Part shown: positions 1-8,721 of the stretch, piece by piece
Layout of the letters: each line of letters starts with the position of its first letter
Position numbering within the stretch: position 1 is the first letter of the stretch
Assembly (NCBI RefSeq): GCF_002776695.1
Contig: NZ_LFJC01000003.1
Location: 3,740,709-3,804,708 of the forward strand
DNA: 64,000 bases
From: Bradyrhizobium nitroreducens
GTDB taxonomy: Bacteria > Pseudomonadota > Alphaproteobacteria > Rhizobiales > Xanthobacteraceae
Direction of reading: 5' to 3'
Program-made: the position numbers and the translations under genes
Notes under the pieces: model-generated
What the model was told of the DNA's origin: nothing
What the model saw: the letters and a program-made list of their open reading frames with translations, nothing else
Databases searched by the model: none

Positions 1-1
1 T

Positions 2-1381
2 GAAGTCGCGCTGAACACCAACTCGGACTTCAGCGGCCAGCTCACGTCGAACAACGGCGCGCGCAACCGTCTGACGAACTACTACACCATGCGCGCTCGT
101 GAAGATCTCAACATCGACACGCGCACCGCGACCGAGTACGGCGTCGTCCGTACCTTCTTCGACGGCGTGTTCTCCTGGACCACCGGCAACTACGCCGGCA
201 CCGGCAGCGCGACCGGCGCGACCGCCTACAGCGGCACGCTGGCTCTCAACACCTCCGGCGCCACCCCGGCTCTCGTTGGTTCGTCGGTCAACGGCACTGA
301 CGGCAACACCTCGGCCGGTTCGCTCGGCGTGTACTACGCCTTCATCCAGTTCGCTGGCTTCACGATGGGTAAGGCCGTGTCGCAGTTCGACGCGCCCTGG
401 ACCAACTATCCCGGCAACAACTTCGACAGCCTCGTCGGCGGCAGCGGCACGGTCACTGGTGTCAACCAGTTCACCTACACCGCTGACTTCGGTCAGGGCG
501 TGACGGCGGCCTTCTCGGCTGAAGACGCGACGGCCTACTACCAGGCCGGCAACCTGAACATGAGCGGCGCGACTGCGGCTGGCATGATCGGTGGTTCGTA
601 CGGCTCCAACGCCATCGGCGGTTCGCGTTCGCCGAACCTCGTTGGTATGGTCCGTGTCGACCAGGCTTGGGGCCTGTTCCAGGCGTCGGTCGCTGCGCAT
701 GACAACCACGTTGCCTACTACGGCGCCACCGAGCCGACCGGTCATCCGGACGACAAGTGGGGTTGGGCTGTGCAGCTCGCTCTGTCGATCAAGAACATCC
801 CGACCGGCGCGGGTGACACGATCAACATCCAGGGCGTCTACACCGACGGCGCGTCCCGCTACAACTTCCAGAACCTGGCGGGCGGCAGCTACTCGATGTT
901 CGGCAGCTCCGGCATTGCCTACCAGAGCGTCGGCTTCGCCATCGCTCCGGACACCGTGTTCATCACGGGCGGTGCGCAGGAAACCGTCAAGACCTGGGGC
1001 TTCCGTGGTGCTTACACGCACAACTGGGATCCCTACTGGAACTCGGCGCTGTACGGTGCCTACGCTCAGGCCCAGTACGGCACGCTGGCTAAGACCACCC
1101 TCTGCGGCGCTGGCGGTGCTGGCGGCGTGTTCGGCGGCCTCGCCGGTGTCACGGGTTGTAACCCTGACTTCGCGATCGCCCAGATCGGTCTGATCACCCG
1201 TTGGACCCCGGTCAAGAACCTGACCTTCTCGGCCGACGTCAACTGGACCCATCTCGACCAGAAGTACTCGGGCACCGTTGCCTACGTTGGTTCCGGCACG
1301 ACGGCCAAGCCGGCCGCTGTGTACGAGCTGAAGGATCAGGACACCATCACCCTGCTCCTCCGCGCTCAGCGCAACTGGTAA
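2..1381 (+). CDS. alphaproteobacterial porin, 5' end outside the window
   Basis: The frame is open from base 2 to the TAA at 1379-1381, giving 459 visible residues and no start, so the N-terminus lies upstream of the window. The protein is rich in Gly, Ser, Thr, Asn and aromatic residues in alternating hydrophobic/polar stretches and ends in an aromatic residue (...LRAQRNW), as outer-membrane beta-barrels do. The sequence matches the Porin_2 type (Omp2b-like) abundant in Bradyrhizobium, which forms trimeric general diffusion pores in the outer membrane. The DNA has very regular codon use, as expected for a highly expressed gene. A strong terminator follows 27 bases after the stop. Substrate specificity cannot be inferred. 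Confidence 0.9.
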   Translation, partial: EVALNTNSDFSGQLTSNNGARNRLTNYYTMRAREDLNIDTRTATEYGVVRTFFDGVFSWTTGNYAGTGSATGATAYSGTLALNTSGATPALVGSSVNGTDGNTSAGSLGVYYAFIQFAGFTMGKAVSQFDAPWTNYPGNNFDSLVGGSGTVTGVNQFTYTADFGQGVTAAFSAEDATAYYQAGNLNMSGATAAGMIGGSYGSNAIGGSRSPNLVGMVRVDQAWGLFQASVAAHDNHVAYYGATEPTGHPDDKWGWAVQLALSIKNIPTGAGDTINIQGVYTDGASRYNFQNLAGGSYSMFGSSGIAYQSVGFAIAPDTVFITGGAQETVKTWGFRGAYTHNWDPYWNSALYGAYAQAQYGTLAKTTLCGAGGAGGVFGGLAGVTGCNPDFAIAQIGLITRWTPVKNLTFSADVNWTHLDQKYSGTVAYVGSGTTAKPAAVYELKDQDTITLLLRAQRNW

Positions 1382-1407
1382 GCTCGGTCTAACGACCTGA
1401 TCTAGAG

Positions 1408-1440
1408 AGCCCCGGCGGGAAACCGCCGGGGCTTTTCTTT
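1408..1440 (+). terminator. rho-independent terminator of the porin gene
   Basis: An 11-bp GC-rich stem (AGCCCCGGCGG / CCGCCGGGGCT) with a GAAA tetraloop is followed by TTTCTTTT. It sits just downstream of the porin stop. Confidence 0.9.
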
Positions 1441-1502
1441 TGGGCGATCGAGAGGCGACAGGTCCTGTCCAAGGAGGAGGAGAGCGGTGGCCCTCGATGC
1501 GA

Positions 1503-1530
1503 AAAAAGGCCGCCCATCGAGGCGGCCTTT
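1503..1530 (-). terminator. rho-independent terminator, minus strand
   Basis: Read on the minus strand, AAAGGCCGCC, a six-base loop and GGCGGCCTTT run into a T tract and then CGC. The T tract on this side fits termination of the small minus-strand gene (or gene remnant) that ends at 1553. Confidence 0.8.
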
Positions 1531-1552
1531 CGCGTTGTGAATCGGACCGGCC

Positions 1553-1815
1553 TTATCTCAAGTCCAGGGCCCGGCAGTGGTAGGAGCTCTCGACGCTGGT
1601 CCAGCCCCGCTCCATCCTGTTGCTTTGGCATTCGAAGAAGGTCTTGAAGCCGAGAACGTTTCTGCAGTTCTGGACGCGGCACCGGGCAGTGAGCATCCGA
1701 CCCATGGACCGCGACCCGAGCCGTTGCCGGTCTGGGCTGCGACCTTGATCGGAGCGGCGCTCGACGGCCCGATCGACAGGGAGACAAGAGCAAGAGCGGA
1801 CATCAACGTCTTGAT
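1553..1815 (-). pseudogene. small secreted Cys-rich protein gene, apparently frameshifted
   Basis: On the minus strand a strong AAGGAGG (1822-1828) is followed after six bases by ATC AAG ACG TTG ATG, where an ATG would be expected at 1815-1813. The next codons encode a clear signal peptide ending around PSSAAPIKV. After about 35 codons that frame turns into an unconvincing Ala/Ser/Gly-rich tail ending at 1558. The neighbouring frame over the same DNA encodes a credible mature domain with four Cys (ARCRVQNC, FECQSN, SYHCRALDLR) ending at 1553. The simplest reading is a small exported protein of about 85 residues that has lost its start codon and suffered a one-base frameshift near 1690-1720. 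A sequencing error, or a real TTG/ATG start at 1806/1803 in the first frame, remains possible. A terminator follows. Confidence 0.45.
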
Positions 1816-1956
1816 GGCTTTCCTCCTTTTCTTGTTGCTTGGGACGGCAGATTCCTATCCCGGAGACGCTGCTTCCAGAGAGCGTATCGACCCTCATGCT
1901 CAATCCAGACGTATCTGATGATCGAGGTGGCCTGGTTCCTCTCCAGGGAGGGGGCG

Positions 1957-4395
1957 CTATTCCACGCTGCCGGCGCCGCGGCGCAAATCGGCCTCGATCT
2001 GCAGGCGCGTGCCGCCGCCGAAGCGGGCGCGGTAGACCTGAAGGTTCTCCATGATCCGCTGCACGTAATTGCGCGTCTCCGAGAACGGAATCAGCTCGAC
2101 CCAGTCGACCGCATCGACCTTGGGATCGCGCGGATCGCCATAGCGGTCGATCCATTTCTTCACGCTGCCGCGGCCGGCATTGTAGGCGGCAAAGGTCATG
2201 ATGTAGGAGCCGCGGTAATCCTCGAGCAGCCCGCCGAGCTCGGCCGAGCCGAGCGTGGCGTTGTAGACCGAATCGTTCTTCAGCCGCCCGAGATCGTAGG
2301 TCGCGCCATGCCGCTTGCAGACATAGCGCGCGGCGTCCGGCGTCACCTGCATCAGCCCGTAGGCCTGTGCCGGCGAGACCACCGATGGGTTGAACGCGCT
2401 TTCCTGCCGGGCGATCGCGTAGACGATGCTGCGCTCGACCTCGGGGCCGATCGGCGTGAATTGGGGAATGCCGTTGACGGGATAGGCGTAGAAGTCGAAG
2501 GGCAGGCCGCGATTGAGCGCGGCCTTGCCGAGCAGCAGCATGCCGCGCGCATCGTTGTAGCGCTGGGTGAGCTCGCCGAGGCCGGCTAGCGCCTCGGGAT
2601 CGCCGTTCTCGCCCATGTCGGCCAGCAGCGGGATCGCCATCTCGCGCTCGTCGAGTTCGTAGAGCAGCTGGGCGGCACGCACGATCTCGAGGCGTTCGGC
2701 GCCGCGGCTGCGCGGCTGGCTGTTGAGCTCGATTTGCGGCAGCCCGAGCTTGGCGCGCGCGAGCTGGCCGTAATAGCTGGTCGACTGTTCGGCCGCGCGC
2801 GCATAGGCGTTGCGAGCCTCCTGCTGGCGGCCCATGGCTTCCGCGGCGCGGCCCTGCCAATAGCCGGCGCGTGCCAGCGCGGTCGGATTGACGCTGCCGA
2901 CGCCGATGCGGGCAAAATGCTGAGCGGCGGCGGCGGGATCGTTGAGGAAGCGCAGCGCGATCCAACCGGCCGTGAACTCCTGCTCGGTCTTGTAGATGTC
3001 GCGCGAAGGCAGCGCGGCGTCGCGCGCGATCAGATAGGCGCTGCGGAATTCTTCGGTGTCGATCATCTTGCGCGCCAGCAGGCGTCGCTCGATCCACCAT
3101 TCGTCGAGATTGTGGAGGCGGCCCGGATCCTTCGGCGCGGACAGCATCAGCTGCGCCGCTTCCGCGAACTTCTCCTCGCGGCGCAGCAACTGGATCTTGC
3201 TGAAGATGAAGCCGGGATCGCTGTGCAGCTCGCGCGGCACCGCATCGAGCAGCGCGCGCGCGTTGGGCGCTTTCTTGACGGCGGCGATGCGGGCCTTGGC
3301 CAGCGCGACATAGCCGGCGCCGAGGCGCTTTGCGGCGCGCATCGCGGCCTCGGTCTCGCTGCCGTAGAGCAGGGTGTCCATCCGCGCCTTCTGGTCGCCC
3401 GCCGTCAGCAGCGCACCGAACTGGTCGAGCGCGTTGTTCTCGGTCTCCTCCGACATAGGATCGCTGCGCCAGGCCTCGCGCACCAGCCGCTCGGCGTTGG
3501 CGCGGTCGCCGCGCGCCAGCATCGCCCTGGCGAGCGTGAAGCGGCCCTTGGCGGAGATTGGCGACTCGCTCTCGAACCACGACCACGCCACGGACTCGTC
3601 GCGCCTGTCGTCCCACATCGCAGCTTCGAGGCGCCGGCGCAGGAAGGTCTGCGACGGCCAGCTCGGATTGGCGGAGAGGAAGGCGCGGTAGCGCTCCACG
3701 GTCGCGCCATTGTCCTCGCTGCGCAGGATGATCCATTCCGCGAGTTTTCGCGCAACCGGATCGGAGATGCCGGCCGCGGCATTGGTGGCGTCGCCCGCCT
3801 TGCGCTTGCGCACCAGCTCAATGACGCTCTCCAGGGTCTCCTTGTCGCCCTGCGACGTCGACGACGTCGCGGCAACCGCAGCCGGGACGACCGGCTTGCG
3901 CGGCGCGGCATGCTGGCGCGTCGCCGGCGCCAGTACGGGGGCCGCGACGGGGCGCGGGGCAGGGGCGGAAGGTCTGACGGTCGCCGTCGCGGCCGGCGCG
4001 GGGACCGGTTTCGGCGGCGAACTGCTGGCGGTCGGGTGTGATTTCGGCGCAGGCGCCGCCGCGGCAGGCCTGGGCTTGTCCTTCGCGGCGTCTTTGCCGG
4101 TACTCTTGCTGGTGTCCTTGACGCTATCCTTGGCCGGCTTCTTCGCGGCGTCCTTGGCGGGGGCTGCCGTGGTGGCCTTGCTCGCGCCCTTGGTTGCGTC
4201 CTTGCTGGCTCCCTTGCTGACTCCCTTGGACGAACCCTTCGCTGCGTCCTTGGTGGCGGGCTTTGCTGTGTCCTTGGCGGTCTCCGCAGCCGTCTCATTG
4301 GACTTGGCCAAAACGCCGCCGCCAACCGACAGCCCTGCCATCAGGCACAGGACGAGGCCAGTGGATCGCCAGGCGGCACGAGGGAATGAGGTCAC
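1957..4395 (-). CDS. slt: soluble lytic murein transglycosylase with Lys/Ala-rich N-terminal region
   Basis: An 812-residue exported enzyme that cleaves peptidoglycan glycan strands to 1,6-anhydromuropeptides in the periplasm. A GTG start at 4395 is followed by a signal peptide (hydrophobic core GLVLCLMAGLSVGGGVLA). Residues about 31-180 are a low-complexity stretch of KDAAK/KGASK-like repeats passing into an Ala/Pro-rich linker, which is not part of the usual fold. The middle is the alpha-helical superhelical (TPR-like) Slt region. The C-terminal lysozyme-like domain carries the catalytic Glu665 in ARQESAFNP, then AYGLMQVTPDAA and AAYNAG. It is transcribed divergently from dapA across a 222-bp gap. 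The identification is secure. The start could be a little different, because the Shine-Dalgarno is weak. Confidence 0.93.
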   Translation of the reverse strand: MTSFPRAAWRSTGLVLCLMAGLSVGGGVLAKSNETAAETAKDTAKPATKDAAKGSSKGVSKGASKDATKGASKATTAAPAKDAAKKPAKDSVKDTSKSTGKDAAKDKPRPAAAAPAPKSHPTASSSPPKPVPAPAATATVRPSAPAPRPVAAPVLAPATRQHAAPRKPVVPAAVAATSSTSQGDKETLESVIELVRKRKAGDATNAAAGISDPVARKLAEWIILRSEDNGATVERYRAFLSANPSWPSQTFLRRRLEAAMWDDRRDESVAWSWFESESPISAKGRFTLARAMLARGDRANAERLVREAWRSDPMSEETENNALDQFGALLTAGDQKARMDTLLYGSETEAAMRAAKRLGAGYVALAKARIAAVKKAPNARALLDAVPRELHSDPGFIFSKIQLLRREEKFAEAAQLMLSAPKDPGRLHNLDEWWIERRLLARKMIDTEEFRSAYLIARDAALPSRDIYKTEQEFTAGWIALRFLNDPAAAAQHFARIGVGSVNPTALARAGYWQGRAAEAMGRQQEARNAYARAAEQSTSYYGQLARAKLGLPQIELNSQPRSRGAERLEIVRAAQLLYELDEREMAIPLLADMGENGDPEALAGLGELTQRYNDARGMLLLGKAALNRGLPFDFYAYPVNGIPQFTPIGPEVERSIVYAIARQESAFNPSVVSPAQAYGLMQVTPDAARYVCKRHGATYDLGRLKNDSVYNATLGSAELGGLLEDYRGSYIMTFAAYNAGRGSVKKWIDRYGDPRDPKVDAVDWVELIPFSETRNYVQRIMENLQVYRARFGGGTRLQIEADLRRGAGSVE

Positions 4396-4617
4396 GGGTT
4401 TCGTCGCCCCGAATCAGTCAAGTGGCTCAAGATCTAGCTGTATTTGATTGAATATGCGGACAAAATACCAACAGCCGCTTACCTCGGACCGATTTGCACC
4501 ACCACCACGGCGAAATCGCGGCCTAAACGGTGCGTCACAGGGCTGCGGACCTTTTACCGGCGGGCCAGACTCGATATGAAGGGTGCTTGCTCGAATAGCC
4601 GCGTACGGAGAAAGTCC

Positions 4618-5508
4618 ATGGCCGCCAAGACGAAATTCCGGGGATCGTTCACCGCCTTGGTTACCCCGTTCAAAAACGGCTCGCTGGACGAGGCGGCGTT
4701 CCGCTCGCTGGTCAATTGGCAGATGTCCGAAGGCACCAATGGCCTCGTCCCGGTCGGCACCACCGGCGAGAGCCCGACGCTCAGCCATGACGAGCACAAG
4801 AAGGTGGTCGAGTGGTGCATCGAGGAGGCCAAGGGCCGCGTGCCGGTCGTTGCCGGCGCCGGCTCCAACTCGACCAAGGAGGCGATCGAGCTCGCCCAGC
4901 ACGCCGAGAAGGCGGGCGCGGATGCCGTGCTGGTGGTGACGCCGTACTACAACAAGCCGACCCAGGAAGGCATGTACCAGCACTTCAAGGCGATCAACGA
5001 CGCCATCGGTATTCCGATCATCATCTACAACATCCCGCCGCGCTCGGTGATCGACATGTCGGTCGACACCATGAAGCGGCTGTGGGAGCTGAAGAACATC
5101 GCCGGCGTCAAGGACGCCACCGCGAGCATGGTCCGCGTGTCGCAGCAGCGTGCAGCGATGGGCGAGGACTTCAATCAGCTCTCGGGCGAGGATGCCACCA
5201 TCATCGGCTACATGGCCCATGGCGGCCACGGCTGCATCTCGGTGACCTCGAACGTCGCGCCGCGCCTGTGTGCCGAGTTCCACGCCGCCTGGGCAAAGGG
5301 CGACGCCAAGGCAGCCCTCGCGATCCACGACAAGCTGATGCCGCTGCACAACAACCTCTTCATCGAGAGCAATCCGGCGCCGATCAAGTACGCGATGTCG
5401 CTGCTCGGCAAGCTGGACGAGACGCTGCGCTTGCCGATGGTGCCGGTTTCCGAGCCGACCCGTGTTGCGGTTCGCAGCGCCATGGTGCACGCTGGCCTGA
5501 TCAACTGA
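4618..5508 (+). CDS. dapA: 4-hydroxy-tetrahydrodipicolinate synthase
   Basis: The 296-residue TIM-barrel enzyme condenses pyruvate and aspartate semialdehyde in the lysine/meso-diaminopimelate pathway in the cytoplasm. Visible signatures are FRGSFTALVTPF at the N-terminus, GTTGESPTLSHDEH, the TPYYNKPTQEGM loop with the catalytic Tyr, and the Schiff-base Lys in AGVKDAT. The frame is open further upstream, but the ATG at 4618 is preceded by CGGAGAAAG at a proper distance and matches the family N-terminus, so I take that start. mscL follows 27 bases downstream and could be co-transcribed. Confidence 0.97.
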   Translation: MAAKTKFRGSFTALVTPFKNGSLDEAAFRSLVNWQMSEGTNGLVPVGTTGESPTLSHDEHKKVVEWCIEEAKGRVPVVAGAGSNSTKEAIELAQHAEKAGADAVLVVTPYYNKPTQEGMYQHFKAINDAIGIPIIIYNIPPRSVIDMSVDTMKRLWELKNIAGVKDATASMVRVSQQRAAMGEDFNQLSGEDATIIGYMAHGGHGCISVTSNVAPRLCAEFHAAWAKGDAKAALAIHDKLMPLHNNLFIESNPAPIKYAMSLLGKLDETLRLPMVPVSEPTRVAVRSAMVHAGLIN

Positions 5509-5535
5509 CGCGCCAGCTTTGCGGGGAGCCCGGTC

Positions 5536-5976
5536 ATGAGCGCCGACGAGAAGGGCAGGAAGATGCTCACGGAGTTCCGTGAGTTCGCCATGAAGGGCAA
5601 CGTCGTCGATCTCGCGGTCGGCGTCATCATCGGCGCAGCCTTCGGTGCCATCGTCACGTCGCTGGTCGGTGACATCATCATGCCGCTCATCGGTGCCGCG
5701 ACCGGTGGCCTCGACTTCTCGAACTACTTCGCCCCCTTGTCGAAGGCGGTGACAGCCACCAACTTAGCGGATGCGAAAAAGCAAGGCGCCGTACTTGCTT
5801 ACGGCAGCTTCCTGACGCTGACGATCAACTTCATCATCGTCGCCTTCGTGTTGTTCCTGGTCATCCGCGCCATGAACACGCTGAAGCGGAAGGAAGAGAC
5901 GAAGCCCGCGGAGCCGCCGAAGCCGTCGGCCGAGGTCGTGCTGCTGACCGAGATCCGCGATCTCCTCAAGAAGTGA
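5536..5976 (+). CDS. mscL: large-conductance mechanosensitive channel
   Basis: The 146-residue inner-membrane channel forms a pentamer that opens under membrane tension to release osmolytes on hypo-osmotic shock. The conserved N-terminal segment is clear: EFREFAMKGNVVDLAVGVII, followed by the Gly/Ala-rich first helix (GAAFGAIVTSLVGDIIMPL). The second membrane helix is FLTLTINFIIVAFVLFLVIR, and a charged C-terminal helix ends in LLTEIRDLLKK. The length is within the family range. It lies 27 bases after dapA, a common arrangement in Bradyrhizobiaceae, and 59 bases before smpB. Confidence 0.97.
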   Translation: MSADEKGRKMLTEFREFAMKGNVVDLAVGVIIGAAFGAIVTSLVGDIIMPLIGAATGGLDFSNYFAPLSKAVTATNLADAKKQGAVLAYGSFLTLTINFIIVAFVLFLVIRAMNTLKRKEETKPAEPPKPSAEVVLLTEIRDLLKK

Positions 5977-6035
5977 CGCGCGCGCTTCAACCAGACTGCT
6001 AGCTTACGCCTGCATCTTCCTCAGGTTTGTCCACC

Positions 6036-6509
6036 ATGGCCGATAAAAACGAACGTCCAATCAAGGTCATGGCGGAAAATCGCAAGGCCCGCTTCAACTA
6101 TGCGATCGAGGATACGATCGAGGCGGGCATTGCGCTGACCGGAACCGAGGTCAAGTCGATCCGCAACGGCAAGAGCACGATCGCGGAATCCTATGCCGAT
6201 TCCAAGGACGGTGAGATCTGGCTGATCAACGCCACCATTCCGGAATATCTGCAAGGAAACCGCTTCAATCACGAGCCCAAGCGGCCGCGAAAGCTGTTGC
6301 TGCATCGCCGGCAGATCAACAAGCTGATGGGCGCGGTCGACCGCGAAGGCATGACGCTGATCCCGCTCAAGCTCTATTTCAACGAGCGTGGTCGCGCCAA
6401 ATTGCAGCTCGCGGTTGCAAAGGGCAAGAAGCTGCACGACAAGCGCGAGACCGAGAAGAAGCGGGATTGGAGCCGCGAGAAGGGCCGCCTGATGCGGGCG
6501 AGGGGCTGA
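6036..6509 (+). CDS. smpB: SsrA-binding protein SmpB
   Basis: The 157-residue partner of tmRNA binds its tRNA-like domain and delivers it to stalled ribosomes (trans-translation). Characteristic segments are AENRKARFNYAIEDTIEAG, TGTEVKSIRNGKSTIAESY, ANATIPEY-like INATIPEYLQGNRFNHEP, RPRKLLLHRRQINKL and the basic C-terminal tail KRDWSREKGRLMR. I chose the ATG at 6036 (MADKNERPIKV). An in-frame TTG nine bases upstream would only add three residues. The gene for tmRNA itself is not in this window. The next gene starts 4 bases after the stop. Confidence 0.97.
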   Translation: MADKNERPIKVMAENRKARFNYAIEDTIEAGIALTGTEVKSIRNGKSTIAESYADSKDGEIWLINATIPEYLQGNRFNHEPKRPRKLLLHRRQINKLMGAVDREGMTLIPLKLYFNERGRAKLQLAVAKGKKLHDKRETEKKRDWSREKGRLMRARG

Positions 6510-6513
6510 CGAG

Positions 6514-7095
6514 ATGACCCAGCGGAACCTGCTCGAGGTCGATTGGAGCCGGATTCCCGCCCCCGCCGATGACGGCGCGGCCGCGCATCTCACCGGCATG
6601 GTGGTGCCGCCGATCGGCCTGCTGGCGACCAACGACACCTCGGTGACGCTGTCGGCCCTGCGCGGCCGGACCGTGGTGTTCGCCTATCCGCGCACCGGCG
6701 AGCCCGGCAAGATCGCGTTGGTCGACGATTGGGACATGATCCCGGGGGCGCGCGGTTGCACGCCGCAGACCTGTGCGTTTCGCGATCTGTTCGCCGAGCT
6801 GAAGGCTGCCGGCGCCGCCCACGTCTTCGGGCTCTCGACCCAGAGCAACGACTACCAGACCGAGATGGCCTCACGGCTGCATCTGCCGTTCCCTGTGCTG
6901 TCGGACGAGAAGCTGGCGCTCACGCGCGCGCTGAAGCTGCCGACCATGGAGGTCGCGGGCCTGACGCTGATCAAGCGCCTCGCGCTTGTTATCGACGACG
7001 CCCGCATCACGCACGTGTTCTATCCGGTGTTTCCGCCGGACCGGAATGCCGGCGACGTCCTGGACTGGCTGAAGGCCAATCCCGCGAAAGCCTAA
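6514..7095 (+). CDS. peroxiredoxin/redoxin family protein (AhpC/TSA type)
   Basis: A 193-residue thioredoxin-fold protein. The segment VVFAYPRTGEPG followed by GARGCTPQTCAFRDLFAEL corresponds to the active-site region of bacterioferritin-comigratory-type peroxiredoxins. It has a peroxidatic-type Cys in GCTPQ and a second Cys five residues later (the BCP-like CxxxxC arrangement). The following part, FGLSTQSNDYQTEMASRLHLPFPVLSD, fits the rest of the fold. The likely role is peroxide reduction in the cytoplasm, with thioredoxin or a similar donor. It starts 4 bases after smpB and so is probably translated from the same message. Its stop overlaps the convergent glycosylase gene by 4 bases. The exact subfamily is uncertain. 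Confidence 0.85.
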   Translation: MTQRNLLEVDWSRIPAPADDGAAAHLTGMVVPPIGLLATNDTSVTLSALRGRTVVFAYPRTGEPGKIALVDDWDMIPGARGCTPQTCAFRDLFAELKAAGAAHVFGLSTQSNDYQTEMASRLHLPFPVLSDEKLALTRALKLPTMEVAGLTLIKRLALVIDDARITHVFYPVFPPDRNAGDVLDWLKANPAKA

Positions 7096-7766
7096 TCGAG
7101 GTCCGCCTTCACCTTCGCGAACACCGAGCGGAACATGTCCGGCGTCAGCACGCCGGTGTTCGTGTTGTAGCGCGAGCAGTGATAGCTGTCGTAGAGCTTG
7201 AACGCGCCGGCCTGGTGCACGGCGCCATGGCCGAAGGGGGCTTGGGAAGCCTTCAGCTTCAGCGGCTTGAGCACGCTGTCGTGCGCAATCCGTCCGAGCG
7301 CGATGATCGCGCGCAGCTTCGGCATCGTCTCGAGATTGGCGACCAGAAACTGCCGGCAGGTATTGATCTCGACCGGCAGCGGCTTGTTTTGCGGCGGGAC
7401 GCAATGCACTGCGTTGGCGATCCGGCAGTCCACCAGCTTCAGACCGTCATCGGGCCGCGCCTGATAGCTGCCCTTGGCAAAGCCGTATTCGAGCAGCGTG
7501 GCGTAAAGCAGATCGCCTGCATAATCGCCGGTGAAGGGGCGGCCGGTGCGGTTGGCGCCCTGCATCCCCGGCGCGAGGCCGACGATCAGAAGGCGCGCCT
7601 TGATGTCGCCGAACGGCGCAACCGGCGCATTGTGCCACAAGGGCTCGCGTGCACGGTTTGCCGCGCGAAAGGCAACCAGGCGCGGACATAGCGGACAATC
7701 GCGGTCGGGAACGAGGGTGGGGGGCTGGCGGCTTGGCCGGGCCGCCTCACTCCTCGAAGTCGTCAT
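7092..7766 (-). CDS. uracil-DNA glycosylase, family 5 (UDGb) type
   Basis: A 224-residue base-excision repair enzyme that removes uracil, and in this family often hypoxanthine or other deaminated bases, from DNA. Motif A is GLAPGMQGANRTGRPFTGD and motif B is HCSRYNTNTG, both typical of UDGb. Cysteines in CPLCPRL, VHCVPPQ, INTCRQF and YHCSRY can supply the 4Fe-4S ligands. I place the start at the ATG at 7766. The longer frame to 7877 would be embedded in the NYN gene and has a non-conserved Arg-rich sequence. The start overlaps the end of the NYN gene by 20 bases, so the two are probably translated together. Confidence 0.9.
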   Translation of the reverse strand: MTTSRSEAARPSRQPPTLVPDRDCPLCPRLVAFRAANRAREPLWHNAPVAPFGDIKARLLIVGLAPGMQGANRTGRPFTGDYAGDLLYATLLEYGFAKGSYQARPDDGLKLVDCRIANAVHCVPPQNKPLPVEINTCRQFLVANLETMPKLRAIIALGRIAHDSVLKPLKLKASQAPFGHGAVHQAGAFKLYDSYHCSRYNTNTGVLTPDMFRSVFAKVKADLD

Positions 7767-8391
7767 CGCCCCTCGGCGCCATCGTGGTTGCGCGCTGGAG
7801 GAACTGCGGAGCGTGGTGGCGGGCCTCGCGCTCGCCGCGGTCGCGCGGGGCGGGCCGTTCGGACGGATCGCGGCCAAGCTTGGACTGCAGCTCGACGAGG
7901 TCGGTGAAGACGTCGGCCTGGCGGCGCAGCTCGTCGGCGATCATCGGCGGCTGGCTGGCGATGGTGGAGATCACCGTGACCCGGACGCCGCGGCGCTGCA
8001 CGGCCTCGACCAGGGAGCGGAAGTCGCCGTCACCGGAGAACAGCACCATCTGATCGATGTGCTCGGCGAGCTCCATGGCGTCGACGGCGAGCTCGATGTC
8101 CATGTTGCCCTTGACCTTGCGGCGGCCGGAGGCGTCGATGAATTCCTTGGTCGCCTTGGTGACGACGGTGTAGCCGTTGTAGTCCAGCCAGTCGATCAGC
8201 GGGCGGATCGAGGAGTATTCCTGATCCTCGATGATGGCGGTGTAGTAGAACGCCCGGAGCAGCGTCCCGCGGCCCTGAAACTCCTTCAGCAGGCGCTTGT
8301 AATCGATGTCGAAGCCCAGAGTTTTCGCCGTCGCGTAGAGATTGGCCCCGTCGATGAAGAGCGCGATCTTGTTGGTAGGAGAAGGTGACAT
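7747..8391 (-). CDS. NYN (PIN-like) domain protein, LabA/DUF88 family
   Basis: A 214-residue protein with a PIN-like NYN nuclease fold. The N-terminal KIALFIDGANLYA contains the first acidic metal-binding residue. KGNMDIELAVDAMELA and QMVLFSGDGDFRSLVEAV carry the other conserved acidic positions (DIELA, SGDGDF), so the putative metal site is intact. The family is thought to act as RNases in RNA processing or quality control; no substrate can be inferred. After the domain (about residue 165) there is a charged low-complexity tail ending GDDDFEE. The gene is divergent from rpoZ across 330 bases, and the glycosylase gene begins inside its 3' end. Confidence 0.9.
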   Translation of the reverse strand: MSPSPTNKIALFIDGANLYATAKTLGFDIDYKRLLKEFQGRGTLLRAFYYTAIIEDQEYSSIRPLIDWLDYNGYTVVTKATKEFIDASGRRKVKGNMDIELAVDAMELAEHIDQMVLFSGDGDFRSLVEAVQRRGVRVTVISTIASQPPMIADELRRQADVFTDLVELQSKLGRDPSERPAPRDRGEREARHHAPQFLQRATTMAPRGDDDFEE

Positions 8392-8721
8392 TCAGTTTGC
8401 TCGCGTAGTGTTCGTGATTGATCGTTTTATTGTTGGCGCGGCGACAGCAAGCCGCGCATTTCTAAAGTGCCGCTGAGACCCGTCGAAACCGCAAATCCGG
8501 AGAAGTCGGGGCAATCAAGGTATAGTTATGACGGACTTGCATAAACCCAGCGCCGCCCTCAATGGCAGCCCGGGAAACTACCCACCCCAGCCCCAATGTG
8601 GGGGTAGCAGAGCCGTTTGGCGAGGCCAAATCACAAATTGGCCTTGCGAAATTGGCCTGACCCCTATAACTAGCCCCAATCATCCACATATTTCGTCCCA
8701 CCCACAACGGAGCGACAGTCC
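8392..8721. other. 330-bp divergent intergenic region before rpoZ
   Basis: No convincing gene. An 81-codon open frame on the minus strand lacks a ribosome site and looks random. Close to rpoZ there is a possible promoter, TTGCGA (8644-8649), 15 bases, TATAAC (8665-8670), and next to it AAATTGGCCT occurs twice 13 bases apart (about 8636 and 8649). These could serve rpoZ transcription, but they are only candidates. Confidence 0.4.

Noticed and set aside
7767..7877. Extended start for the uracil-DNA glycosylase
   Set aside because: The extra 37 residues are Arg/Ala/Ser-rich, lie wholly inside the NYN gene and are not part of the family N-terminus.
8462..8707. 81-codon frame in the gap before rpoZ
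   Set aside because: No ribosome site, low-quality composition, and it covers the probable rpoZ promoter.
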